From NCBI RefSeq assembly GCF_003700275.1, contig NZ_RBRE01000014.1, positions 62,001-126,000 of the forward strand: a DNA stretch of 64,000 nt, written 5' to 3'. Origin of the DNA: Pseudomonas cichorii. Its GTDB lineage: Bacteria; Pseudomonadota; Gammaproteobacteria; Pseudomonadales; Pseudomonadaceae. Both the position numbers and the translations under genes were made by a program. Positions 54,910-63,021 of the stretch are shown here, piece by piece (the first letter of the stretch is position 1; each line of letters starts with the position of its first letter). A model generated the notes under the pieces. It was not told the origin of the DNA, searched no databases, and saw only the letters and a program-made list of their open reading frames with translations.

Positions 54910-55950
54910 TCAGTTGGCAGGGTTGGTCGGCTGGTACTGGAAGGTCGGGCCGGTAAAGACTTTAGGGTCCGGTACTCCGGCCATCATTGCCTTGGCCTGG
55001 CCCTTCAGCGACATCATCAGGCCCATTGCGGTATTCATTCTGCTGGCACTCGAATCACCGTTGAACAAGGCATGCAGCGACTGCAACAGGCTGGTGTAGG
55101 TGTAGTTGAAATTGTCGTTGGCGAAGGATTGCACCGTGCCCGGCTTGTAAGGGCCCGGATCGGTGGCGACCGGGTAGACGCCCTTGTGGTCGAGGGTTAT
55201 CGGGTCACCGGCATAGGCGTATTTATCCTCAGGCGTCGGGCCGCCATCAGGGGTTGGGACCAACCGCTTCCCTTTCTGGATCTGCATGAAACGATAGTAG
55301 TGCGCGTAGCCTGGACCGACTTTTTCGAGTGGTGAAAGCGAAGTGCCTTCACCCTGGTCGATGATGGTCCGAATGGCTTGTCTGGCTGTGGCCACATTAT
55401 GGACCACCACCGACTCCCGCATCAGATCAGGGCCGACCTGATTGGGCGAGGGATTGAGAAAGACGTCTTCGCCAAGCTGTTCTATGGCGTCCGCGATGGC
55501 GGTATAGAACTGTCCGATGGTGAGATATTTTTGTGCGGCGAGCAGTTTGAAGTCGAGAGCATGTTCAGGCTCCTCGATCTGCAGGAAGGTCTTGAGTTGT
55601 TTCTGTGAGAACGGAGCCAGATGCACGGTCAGGTCCGATTGCACGCCACCGGGCAGCGGGCCCGGGTAGTTGGGGATAAAGCCCGGTGAGTCGATGACAG
55701 GCGAGCCGCCGAGGGCGTTCATCACATTGCTCGCCAGGGTCATGTGTAGCATTTCTTCGACGACCACCGAGGAAACGATGGCGGCGATTTCCGCATTCTT
55801 GCTGGCATCAAGCGAGTAGAGCGCATACAGGTAAGGCGGGATTGTCGAGTGCTCCAGCTCGATGGCCTGTTGAAGCGCTTCAAGCACCGCTTGTACCGTT
55901 ACGGTCGGACCTTGCAGGCCCGCAATGGTCGAAAGTTGAAGACGAATCAT
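54910..55950 (-). CDS. VioB/RebD-type ferritin-like domain protein (C-terminal half of VioB)
   Basis: A 346-residue protein of the ferritin-like domain found in the C-terminal half of VioB and RebD (iminophenylpyruvate/indole dimer synthases). The helical bundle has ELEHSTIPPYLYALYSL (E33, H34) and VVVEEMLHMTLASNVM (E65, E66, H69), the expected metal-ligand pattern. Two starts are possible: ATG 55956, overlapping the preceding stop as TAATG, or ATG 55950, eight bases after AAGGGGG; the second is chosen. It is coupled to the gene that encodes the other half of a VioB-like protein. Confidence 0.8.
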   Translation of the reverse strand: MIRLQLSTIAGLQGPTVTVQAVLEALQQAIELEHSTIPPYLYALYSLDASKNAEIAAIVSSVVVEEMLHMTLASNVMNALGGSPVIDSPGFIPNYPGPLPGGVQSDLTVHLAPFSQKQLKTFLQIEEPEHALDFKLLAAQKYLTIGQFYTAIADAIEQLGEDVFLNPSPNQVGPDLMRESVVVHNVATARQAIRTIIDQGEGTSLSPLEKVGPGYAHYYRFMQIQKGKRLVPTPDGGPTPEDKYAYAGDPITLDHKGVYPVATDPGPYKPGTVQSFANDNFNYTYTSLLQSLHALFNGDSSASRMNTAMGLMMSLKGQAKAMMAGVPDPKVFTGPTFQYQPTNPAN

Positions 55951-55955
55951 GGGCA

Positions 55956-57863
55956 TTACCCCCTTGGGGATTGGTTGATCAGACGACGAGCAACCGCTGC
56001 GGCTTTACCACCTCGAGCGGCGTTTACCGGGGCGGCTTCTTCCGGGGGCGTGGAGGAGGTTGTTTCACGGGTCAGGTGTGCCGCTTCGGGTTCTGTCCTT
56101 GTGCCCGGCAACGGGTTCTTGAGCCAGGCAAGAATCGCCTGACGCTTGGCGGGAGAAAGGTCCCGGGTTACGGGCATCGAGTTGGCGTCGTGGATATCCA
56201 GGCTGAACGCGAGGGTCAGCAATCCGGCTGTTTTCACGACCGAGTCGAAATCGGCCATGTTCAGGAAACGCAGCATGACCGGGTAGAGGTTGGCGTATTG
56301 CTGGAAGATCGGCTGGATATCGTCCCAGGTCGGTGCTGCGGGAATGCGGTAGCCGCTCCAGAGCAGAAAGCTGATGAAGTCCCACTGGTTGACAGGGCCT
56401 GCATTCATGCCTGCATCTGTGAAAGCCGGGCGAATGCCGTAGACCTGACCGTCGATTGCCGAGTTGCTGTTTTTGAAGCTGCGAGGGACGCCCGGATCGC
56501 TTGTGCCGAGTGACAGCACGGCTTTGCCGTTGACGTCTGTGACTGCCGTTTCGGCGAATTGCAGCGCGTTTTCCGGTTTCCCTACCGGCGGTGGCTTCAT
56601 GACCAGGATTGGGTCGGGTGATGCTTGTAGCTGAGAAGGGTCAAGCGTGAATGACACCGAAATCCCTGCCAATGGCTGGCCATACTGCATTGCGTAGACA
56701 GGGATATCGACTTTTTCGTCAGGACTCAGGCGATAGACAAATTTGTCGGCACGTATGAATGCTGCATTGGCCCATTCGTTGATGACGATGCCCTTGTTAC
56801 CCGACAAGACCAGCACATTGGTCCGGGCAATCTGAAGCTGCTGCGCCGACAGCGGCAATACCACGATGCCAGCGGTCTTTGCATACCAGTCGGCATTGCT
56901 CGAATAGCCATCAATGCCCTGCGACGCAACGGTGCCGAGAGGAATGATGGTGCCCGTCGGACGTGTCGGCGTCAGAAGCGGCTCATAAGCGCCGAGCTTC
57001 AGATCACCGAGGTCATTGAGGCCTGCACCCGGAGCTGTTGTGGAGAGCGCATTACCCAGATCGAGGTAAATGCAACTCGCTCCTGTGTCGATGACGGCGG
57101 GGAAGAAGTTGATACCGCCCACGGGGGTGAAGAAGTTTCCCTGAGGTGAGGCAGAGGCCATGAAGTGGCGGCCAATCACCAGATGTCGAGGCTCGTCGGC
57201 CAGATAAGGCCCTATCGTGCCTGCGATGCGACCGCACATGAAGTCCGGCGATGTATTGGTCATGTTCAGGCCGTCAACATTGAACTTGATTGACAGCAGT
57301 CCTGTAGTTTCGGTGGTTTGTTTCAACTGGCTCAGAAATGTTGAGCCTGAAACATCGCCCCATTGCAGGTTGTTCAACACCGATTGATACGTTGCACCCG
57401 CACCGATGTCTCCCGAGCCCGAGCCGGTTGCGCGATCCCATATATCGATGAAGGCAGCAGGCAGGAATTGCCCGCTAAGAAGCGTATCCCCATTGATATC
57501 CGCGATTCGCACCTCCAGGCCCCATATTTCCGATACCAGTTGCTGTTCGGGGTCAAGGTCGACCATCTTTGCCGGCACCCGGCTGTTGGCGTCGGCGATG
57601 ATGTAGCGCAGTACGGGATCTGACTGATTCACTGCTCCCGCCGGGGTCCATGCCGAGTTTATGGTGCAGCCCAGTAAACGGAAGGCTGCATCACCCTGCG
57701 GATTGAACCACCCGTTAGGTGGCTTCATGTGCGGGCCTTCCAGTTGTTGATAGCTGGATTTGAACGCAGCATTGTCATAGTGGCCGGCATCGTTGTTTAC
57801 CGTCGATACATTCGCCTGGAATTTCCCGGCAAAGTGCAGCCTGAGGGAGTTCAGATAACTCAC
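55956..57863 (-). CDS. VioB N-terminal-half-like protein
   Basis: A 635-residue soluble protein. The opening LRLHFAGKFQANVSTVNND corresponds to the start of VioB (FPRIHFRGWARVNAPTAN-type), and long-range features are those of the VioB N-terminal region: WGLEVRIADINGDTLL, GLLSIKFNVDGLNM, RIAGTIGPY, and a late helical part with YANLYPVMLRFLNMADF. In VioB this part is fused to the ferritin-like domain; here it is separate, with an extra Pro/Ala-rich tail of about 55 residues. The start is GTG at 57863, eight bases after a strong AAGGAGGT. Activity cannot be inferred without the partner oxidase. Confidence 0.72.
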   Translation of the reverse strand: MSYLNSLRLHFAGKFQANVSTVNNDAGHYDNAAFKSSYQQLEGPHMKPPNGWFNPQGDAAFRLLGCTINSAWTPAGAVNQSDPVLRYIIADANSRVPAKMVDLDPEQQLVSEIWGLEVRIADINGDTLLSGQFLPAAFIDIWDRATGSGSGDIGAGATYQSVLNNLQWGDVSGSTFLSQLKQTTETTGLLSIKFNVDGLNMTNTSPDFMCGRIAGTIGPYLADEPRHLVIGRHFMASASPQGNFFTPVGGINFFPAVIDTGASCIYLDLGNALSTTAPGAGLNDLGDLKLGAYEPLLTPTRPTGTIIPLGTVASQGIDGYSSNADWYAKTAGIVVLPLSAQQLQIARTNVLVLSGNKGIVINEWANAAFIRADKFVYRLSPDEKVDIPVYAMQYGQPLAGISVSFTLDPSQLQASPDPILVMKPPPVGKPENALQFAETAVTDVNGKAVLSLGTSDPGVPRSFKNSNSAIDGQVYGIRPAFTDAGMNAGPVNQWDFISFLLWSGYRIPAAPTWDDIQPIFQQYANLYPVMLRFLNMADFDSVVKTAGLLTLAFSLDIHDANSMPVTRDLSPAKRQAILAWLKNPLPGTRTEPEAAHLTRETTSSTPPEEAAPVNAARGGKAAAVARRLINQSPRG

Positions 57864-57934
57864 GTCGAATACCTCCTTGTTGCGTCCATGTTGCGAAAGG
57901 TTGTGTCCGTACTGCGTCCTGCTAAAAAGCGTGC

Positions 57935-58684
57935 TCAGGTGTTGAAGTGTTCAATCAAGCCGACCGGATTGCCTTCCGGGTCCTTGAACATCGCGAAGCG
58001 GTAGCCATCGATAGCGGTGGGCGACATCAACGCCGATCCGCCAGCAGCAAGCGCAGCTTCGAGTACCGGTTCCAGTGCATCGACCAGCAGGTAGAAGTTA
58101 TGTCCGGGTTCAAAACCGGGAAGGTCAGGGTCAGCCTGTCCGATGCCGCCGAGCAGCGGCGGAGTGCCGGCCGGGAAGTGGATATAGGAAAAGCCGCCTG
58201 TTCCGCTCTGATACTGCCAGCCGAACACCTGTTGATAGAAAGCCCTGGCGGCTGCGGAGTCCTTTGCGATGATTTCAAACATCACCGCTGGATGCCGGTT
58301 GCCGACTTCATCCGCAGCTCCTTGAACATTGCGTCCGGCGAAACCGGCCAGCGTGTCGAGAAACTGCACGGTGGTGTAGGGCTTGCCATTGGCCGACACA
58401 AAGCAGTGGCCGTGCTGCGCCACAAAATTGCTGAAGAGAGGGCCGTTCACATGGGCGAGAAATGCATCGGGGCTGGCATAGCTCTCGAAGAACAGAACCA
58501 GTAACGGCTCTGCGGGCGGCAGCGATTGCAATCGGTCATCGGCGCCGAAAGGCGTATGCACCAGATAAGTGAGAGTTCCGGGTTCGTTGGCTTGCACATC
58601 GAGAGCCAGTTGCATCAGCGCCTGGCGTGCTTCGATTTCCTGGCCTGGCAGGATGAACCAGTGCGAAGTCAGACTGATCGGCAT
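57935..58684 (-). CDS. Fusion of antibiotic-biosynthesis-monooxygenase-like and glyoxalase/VOC domains
   Basis: A 249-residue two-domain protein. Residues about 1-105 form an ABM-type dimeric alpha/beta barrel (ISLTSHWFILPGQEIEARQ and FFESYASPDAFLAH). Residues about 130-248 form a VOC/glyoxalase-like domain (HPAVMFEIIAKDSAAARAFYQQVFGW and FAMFKDPEGNPVGLIE). The start at 58684 follows GGAGGAAAT; an upstream ATG at 58759 has no ribosome binding site. It is the first gene of an operon with the two VioB-like genes, which suggests a tailoring or detoxifying role on the same small molecule. Confidence 0.82.
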   Translation of the reverse strand: MPISLTSHWFILPGQEIEARQALMQLALDVQANEPGTLTYLVHTPFGADDRLQSLPPAEPLLVLFFESYASPDAFLAHVNGPLFSNFVAQHGHCFVSANGKPYTTVQFLDTLAGFAGRNVQGAADEVGNRHPAVMFEIIAKDSAAARAFYQQVFGWQYQSGTGGFSYIHFPAGTPPLLGGIGQADPDLPGFEPGHNFYLLVDALEPVLEAALAAGGSALMSPTAIDGYRFAMFKDPEGNPVGLIEHFNT

Positions 58685-59297
58685 ATTTCCTCCTTGGCTT
58701 TGTGCGAAAAGTGACTGTGCTCGGTGATGCTGTGTTAAAAACAGGCTCGGAATGCTCATTTACAATTCGTAAAGTCGAGCGCGACTTCGACCGTTCCTAG
58801 CCTGTTTTTGCCTTGCCTGACCTTCGCTCGCCGACTTTTCGTAAAGAGCCTTGGGTACGAACGTAGAAAGCAGCCACGGCAATACAGAACGCACCACTTC
58901 ATCGGTACAGAATGACAATTAACTTGCCCGATAGAATGCGCGCGCGACAAGGACTGCAGCCCAATGCAGTGCGGGGTATCTTCAATGATCAAACAGTGTC
59001 AGGTGGATAAAGGCCAAATGCCAAGCAGTTGTGCGGCTTATGAAATTTTCTGTTGTTTACGGTGCGTGAAGGCAGTTTCAACATAGATGACTTCATGTTT
59101 AATTCCATGCCGATAATGAAAAATATATTTATCGGAAATGGCATGCCGATATAAAAAACACTATCCTACTCAATGGAATGTTTCTCATTTCCAATGAGGG
59201 GTTTTAATTCGGCCACACTGTTTTATGACGCGCGTCGTGGTGAGATTCATATCAATTATTCAAGAGGCTGATAACTATCAGATTGTCAGCACACGTC
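58685..59297. other. 613-base AT-rich region upstream of the VioB-like operon
   Basis: No supported gene. It should hold the operon promoter on the minus strand. Two copies of ATGCCGATA lie 36 bases apart (59107-59115 and 59143-59151) with TATCGG between them in inverted sense, a possible regulator site. The base composition drops strongly between about 59040 and 59290. Confidence 0.45.
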
Positions 59298-59663
59298 TTA
59301 ACTTTCCAACACCCAAGGCTTGAGATGCCGCAGCCGTTCGGCCATTGCATAAATATCATCCCGTCCCTCCAGGTTGGTCCAGCGCAGATGCTGAATCAAT
59401 GCCTGTTCTTTCGGATTGAGCGCGACAAAGCCCAGTTCATCTGCCTTGCGCATGAAGCTATCGCGTGGCTCACCCGGGCTGCTGGCGGTAATCACGTCCT
59501 GCAAGGCGTTTTGCAGCATCGAGACGTAACCGACCAGCATCGAAGGGTTGCAGAGCACATCGGTCTTGTTGACGTAACCATCGAGCAGACGCAACGAATC
59601 ACGGGCTTCGATCAGGCGCTCGTAGGCAGATTGAGGAAGGTCATAGTGGGTGATATCAGGCAT
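59298..59663 (-). CDS. Small conserved-looking protein of unknown function
   Basis: A 121-residue, mostly helical, acidic soluble protein starting MPDITHYDLPQSAYERL. No membrane segment, signal peptide or known motif is seen; codon use is typical of Pseudomonas genes, which supports it being real. The start at 59663 is chosen because the upstream extension crosses a GC-rich hairpin region with unnatural composition. It is divergent from rpmE2. Confidence 0.6.
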   Translation of the reverse strand: MPDITHYDLPQSAYERLIEARDSLRLLDGYVNKTDVLCNPSMLVGYVSMLQNALQDVITASSPGEPRDSFMRKADELGFVALNPKEQALIQHLRWTNLEGRDDIYAMAERLRHLKPWVLES

Positions 59664-59699
59664 GAGAAATCCTACTGACTTGTTATTTCGTCCGCAGCT

Positions 59700-59880
59700 C
59701 AAGACCCGTCGAAGGATAGATCCGTGCGGTTGTGAGTAGTAGGCGCTGGCGTGCCCACGGCTCGCCCTTGACTGGCTACCAGTAAGCCGGGAGACCCACC
59801 CGGGCCGCTGATTTGGCAGAGGCGGGGCGAACCATAGCTTCAAGCGCCTGCCCGATCAAGTTCAGGTGCTGGCCGTCAAA
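59700..59880. other. GC-rich, hairpin-dense region of unknown nature
   Basis: Between two AT-rich stretches lies a GC-rich block with several small perfect hairpins: ACTGG-CTA-CCAGT at about 59775-59787, GTG-CC-CAC, and GGGAGACCC. It lacks a supported reading frame. It could be a structured RNA, for instance of the phage C4-antisense type, but I cannot fit it to a family. Confidence 0.3.
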
Positions 59881-59907
59881 CCGCATTGATTATCATTAAT
59901 CAAAAGT

Positions 59908-59930
59908 ATTATGTTATTGTATAACAATAT
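59908..59930. promoter_or_regulatory. Zur box of rpmE2
   Basis: Core GTTATTGTATAAC at 59913-59925 matches GTTATANTATAAC at 12 of 13 positions, with AT-rich flanks as in Zur sites. It is 30 bases upstream of the rpmE2 start codon. A second palindrome, TGATTATCATTAATCA at 59887-59902, lies just upstream and could be another Fur-family site. Confidence 0.85.
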
Positions 59931-59954
59931 TGTGACGACTCACCTGGAGGCCCC

Positions 59955-60233
59955 ATGAAACCTGATATCCATCCTGCCTATCGCACCGTGCTGTTTCACG
60001 ACACGGCTGCCGACGTGTATTTCCTGATCGGCTCCACGGTCGATACGGATCGCACGCACCAACACACCGACGGCAATACCTATCCTTATGTGGCGCTCGA
60101 CGTCTCCAGCGCTTCGCACCCGATGTACACCGGCCAGCAGCGCAAGACCACCACCGAAGGTCGCATCGCGGGCTTCAACAAGCGTTTCGCAGGCTTCGGT
60201 TCCGCCAGCAAGCCCGGCACTCCGGCTGCCTGA
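59955..60233 (+). CDS. rpmE2: Type B 50S ribosomal protein L31 (zinc-independent)
   Basis: A 92-residue L31 paralogue (YkgM type) that replaces zinc-containing L31 during zinc starvation and frees the zinc. Typical are [17 protein letters not shown], the absence of any cysteine (no CxxC zinc ribbon), and [14 protein letters not shown] near the end of the core. The ribosome binding site is CTGGAGG. A Zur box overlaps the promoter region. Confidence 0.95.
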   Translation: MKPDIHPAYRTVLFHDTAADVYFLIGSTVDTDRTHQHTDGNTYPYVALDVSSASHPMYTGQQRKTTTEGRIAGFNKRFAGFGSASKPGTPAA

Positions 60234-60246
60234 CGCACTGCCGTAT

Positions 60247-60299
60247 TCCCCGATTCAGGACGATCTGTGCAGGATTGTTCTGAGCCGGGGATTTTTTTT
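60247..60299 (+). terminator. Terminator after rpmE2
   Basis: Outer stem TCCCCG/CGGGGA (60247-60252 and 60286-60291), inner pairing TCAG/CTGA, then a run of eight T (60292-60299). Confidence 0.85.
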
Positions 60300-60390
60300 G
60301 CCTGCTTTTCAGACCTGCGACCTCTCATCCTCTGGACTAATGCCAGGCATTGCTTTTATCTTCGCGGCCTGAAAAACAGGAGTACCCGCG

Positions 60391-61482
60391 TTGAAAAAAT
60401 CAGTCGCCATCGTTTTCGGTGGGCAATCCAGCGAGCATGAGGTTTCGTTGCAGTCAGCACGCAACGTAATCAATGCAATCGATCGTGAAAGCTACGAGCT
60501 GACCTTGATCGGTATCGACAAGCTGGGCCGTTGGCTGCGCTTCGAGGAAAGCGATTACCTGCTCAATGCGAACGACCCTGCAAGCATCAGCCTGAGTCCT
60601 TCGGGCACGCTGCTGGCCTTGCTGCCCGGCAGTGCGGGTGGCCAGTTCGTCGAAGTCGAGTCCGGCGAGCGACTCAATCGTATCGACGTCGTGTTCCCGC
60701 TGATCCACGGTGCCTATGGCGAAGACGGTTCGCTGCAAGGCCTGCTGCGCCTGCTGGCAATTCCTTTTGTCGGACCTGATGTGCTGAGTTCTGCGGCCTG
60801 CATGGACAAGGACGTGACCAAGCGCCTGCTGCGCGATGCCGACATCAGCGTGGCACCGTTCGTGGTGCTGATGCGCGGCCAGACTGCACAGTTCAGTGAG
60901 GTGGCCGGGCAACTGGGCCTGCCGATGTTCGTCAAGCCGGCAAGCCAGGGATCTTCGGTGGGCGTCAGCAAGGTGAATGACGAAGCCGGTTTTGTCGCGG
61001 CACTGGCACTGGCTTTCGAGTTCGATCACAAGGTTCTGATCGAGCAGGGCATTGTCGGCCGTGAAGTGGAGTGTGCGGTGCTGGGCAACCGCGAGCCGCA
61101 GGTCAGTGTCTGTGGTGAAGTCATCGCCAATGACGAGTTCTACGCCTACGACACCAAATACCTCAACGGCGATCAGGCGCGCATCGCCATTCCGGCCGAG
61201 CTGGCGCCGGACCTCGGCGAGCAGGTCCGCGAAGTTGCGCTGCAGGCTTATCGGGTTCTGGGTTGTGCGGGGCTGGCGCGGGTCGATTTCTTCGTCACCG
61301 AGTCGCGGGAGATCATCATCAACGAGATCAACACAATCCCGGGTTTCACCTCCATCAGCATGTACCCCAAGCTCTGGCAGGCCAGCGGTCTGTCCTATGC
61401 CGGTTTGATCGATCGCTTGATCGGACTGGCGCTGGAGCGCGATGATGAAGCTCGTTTGCTGAAGACGGATATCTTTGCATGA
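60391..61482 (+). CDS. ddlA: D-alanine--D-alanine ligase
   Basis: Makes D-Ala-D-Ala for peptidoglycan precursors. It has 363 residues, the longer DdlA type. Features are [16 protein letters not shown] at the N-terminus, [17 protein letters not shown], the ATP-grasp loop [13 protein letters not shown], and [20 protein letters not shown] with the metal and omega-loop residues. The start is an unusual TTG at 60391, supported by CAGGAGT at 60376-60382 and by the [10 protein letters not shown] family opening; no ATG lies nearby in frame. It overlaps the Nudix gene by four bases. Confidence 0.93.
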   Translation: MKKSVAIVFGGQSSEHEVSLQSARNVINAIDRESYELTLIGIDKLGRWLRFEESDYLLNANDPASISLSPSGTLLALLPGSAGGQFVEVESGERLNRIDVVFPLIHGAYGEDGSLQGLLRLLAIPFVGPDVLSSAACMDKDVTKRLLRDADISVAPFVVLMRGQTAQFSEVAGQLGLPMFVKPASQGSSVGVSKVNDEAGFVAALALAFEFDHKVLIEQGIVGREVECAVLGNREPQVSVCGEVIANDEFYAYDTKYLNGDQARIAIPAELAPDLGEQVREVALQAYRVLGCAGLARVDFFVTESREIIINEINTIPGFTSISMYPKLWQASGLSYAGLIDRLIGLALERDDEARLLKTDIFA

Positions 61483-61886
61483 AGATCATCAGTATCGCCG
61501 CAGCCCTGTTGATTGCCCCGGATGGCCAGACGTTGCTGGTTCGCAAGCGCGGTACTGAGGCTTTCATGCAACCGGGCGGCAAGATTGAAGCCGGCGAGCC
61601 AGCGGCGAATGCCCTGGTTCGCGAGCTGCAAGAAGAACTGGGGCTGGTGATTGATCCGCAGCAGGCCATTTTCCTTGGTGAGTTCAGCGCACCTGCGGCC
61701 AACGAACCGGGCTTTGAAGTGCACTGCCAGTTGTTCGGGGTACGTACCGATGCTCAGGTAGTGCCAGCGGCCGAGATCGAGGAAGTCATCTGGATCGGGC
61801 CTGAAGAGCGTCCCGATCTGCTGCTGGCGCCGCTGACCCGCGATCTGATTCTGCCGCTGTATCGCGAGATGCGCGAAGAAGCCTGA
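61479..61886 (+). CDS. Nudix hydrolase
   Basis: A 135-residue single-domain Nudix protein. The Nudix box [23 protein letters not shown] (GX5EX7REUXEEXGU) is intact at about residues 31-53, so it should hydrolyse a nucleoside diphosphate-linked substrate; which one is not evident. The ATG lies in the ddlA stop (ATGA), so it is co-translated with the ligase. A REP-type repeat follows 16 bases after the stop. Confidence 0.9.
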   Translation: MKIISIAAALLIAPDGQTLLVRKRGTEAFMQPGGKIEAGEPAANALVRELQEELGLVIDPQQAIFLGEFSAPAANEPGFEVHCQLFGVRTDAQVVPAAEIEEVIWIGPEERPDLLLAPLTRDLILPLYREMREEA

Positions 61887-61902
61887 TCTGGCATTTTCCG
61901 GT

Positions 61903-61951
61903 GGGAGGATTCATCCGCGAAGGCAGCCGGTTCGCGAATGAATTCGCTCCC
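61903..61951. repeat. REP-like imperfect inverted repeat
   Basis: GGGAGGATTCATCCGCGAA (61903-61921) and its imperfect complement TTCGCGAATGAATTCGCTCCC-type arm (61931-61951) with a nine-base loop. It shares the TTCGCG core with the repeat at 17573-17627. It sits between the convergent Nudix and metR genes. Confidence 0.8.
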
Positions 61952-61998
61952 CCAGAGTTGAACTGCCCCCAGGAAACTGGACTTGGGGGGAGTCCGAT

Positions 61999-62916
61999 TC
62001 AGCGCACTGCACTGACCCCGTCCAGCGTCGAGAACGACGTATCCTTGGCCGTCAGCAGGAAGTCCCGCATGTAGGGCGCATCCAGCATGTCGGCGCGAAT
62101 TCCTGCATAGAGAGTCGCGAACAAACCCTTTTCTCCCAGACGCTTGGCTTTCACGTAGCCCCGCGAACTGTATTCATGCAGCGCCCAGTGCGGCATACCG
62201 CACACGCCGCGTCCGCTGGCTACCAGTTGCATCATCATCACCGTCAACTCGGAGGTCCGGACCTGCGCCGGTTCGATGTCGGCCGGCTCCAGGAAACGGG
62301 TGAAAATGTCCAGTCGGTCCCGCTCCACGGGATAAGTGATCAGCGTTTCAGTGACCAGGTCTTCCGGCACGATATACGGCTTGCTCGCCAGCGCATGCTG
62401 GTTGGCCACGGCCAGCATCGCCTCGTAGGTGAACAGCGGCACATAGGTGATGCCGGGAATTTCCAGCGGGTCCGAAGTGACCACCAGATCCAGATCGCCA
62501 CGGGCCAATGCCGGTAATGGCGCAAACGAAAACCCCGAAGACAGGTCCAGCTCGACCTCCGGCCATGAGTCACGGAACTGATCGATGGTCGGCATCAGCC
62601 ACTGGAAGCAACTGTGGCATTCGATGGCCATATGCAGGCGGCCAGCGGTCCCGCCTGCCAGTCGAGCGATATCACGTTCGGCACTGCGCAATTGCGGCAG
62701 TACTGAGTCGGCCAGTTGCAGCAAGCGCAGGCCCGCGCTGGTGAAGCGCACCGGTTTGGTCTTGCGCACAAACAATTGCATGCCCATGCGCTCCTCCAGC
62801 TCCTTGAACTGGTGGGAGAGGGCGGACTGGGTCAGGTGCAGGCGCTCGGCAGCCTCCACAAGGCTATCGGCCTCACGCAAGGCGTGCAGGGTTTTGAGAT
62901 GGCGTATTTCAAGCAC
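61999..62916 (-). CDS. metR: LysR-type activator of methionine genes, MetR
   Basis: A 305-residue LysR-type regulator that activates metE with homocysteine as co-inducer. The helix-turn-helix is at about residues 19-38 (SLVEAAERLHLTQSALSHQF). The effector domain is at about 90-295. The start is GTG at 62916, after GGAGCG with a six-base gap, giving the family N-terminus LEIRHLKTLHAL. It is divergent from metE with a shared control region that contains a MetR-type palindrome. Confidence 0.93.
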   Translation of the reverse strand: MLEIRHLKTLHALREADSLVEAAERLHLTQSALSHQFKELEERMGMQLFVRKTKPVRFTSAGLRLLQLADSVLPQLRSAERDIARLAGGTAGRLHMAIECHSCFQWLMPTIDQFRDSWPEVELDLSSGFSFAPLPALARGDLDLVVTSDPLEIPGITYVPLFTYEAMLAVANQHALASKPYIVPEDLVTETLITYPVERDRLDIFTRFLEPADIEPAQVRTSELTVMMMQLVASGRGVCGMPHWALHEYSSRGYVKAKRLGEKGLFATLYAGIRADMLDAPYMRDFLLTAKDTSFSTLDGVSAVR

Positions 62917-62958
62917 CTGGGCGCTCCATGAATAAAATTTGTGACCAACAAGAAAACA

Positions 62959-62973
62959 ATGAGTTTGTCTCAT
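62959..62973. promoter_or_regulatory. Probable MetR binding site
   Basis: The perfect palindrome ATGAG-N5-CTCAT has the geometry of the MetR consensus TGAA-N5-TTCA, with symmetric A-to-G and T-to-C changes. It lies in the metR-metE intergenic region about 50 bases upstream of metE and 43 bases upstream of metR. Confidence 0.6.
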
Positions 62974-63021
62974 GTTTGCCTGGCTGTCGACAATAGCGCC
63001 ATCTTTTAGGGAGAACGCAGC

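Noticed and set aside
59700-59880. Cobalamin riboswitch
   Set aside because: The conserved cobalamin-box elements could not be found, and the neighbouring genes are not B12-related.
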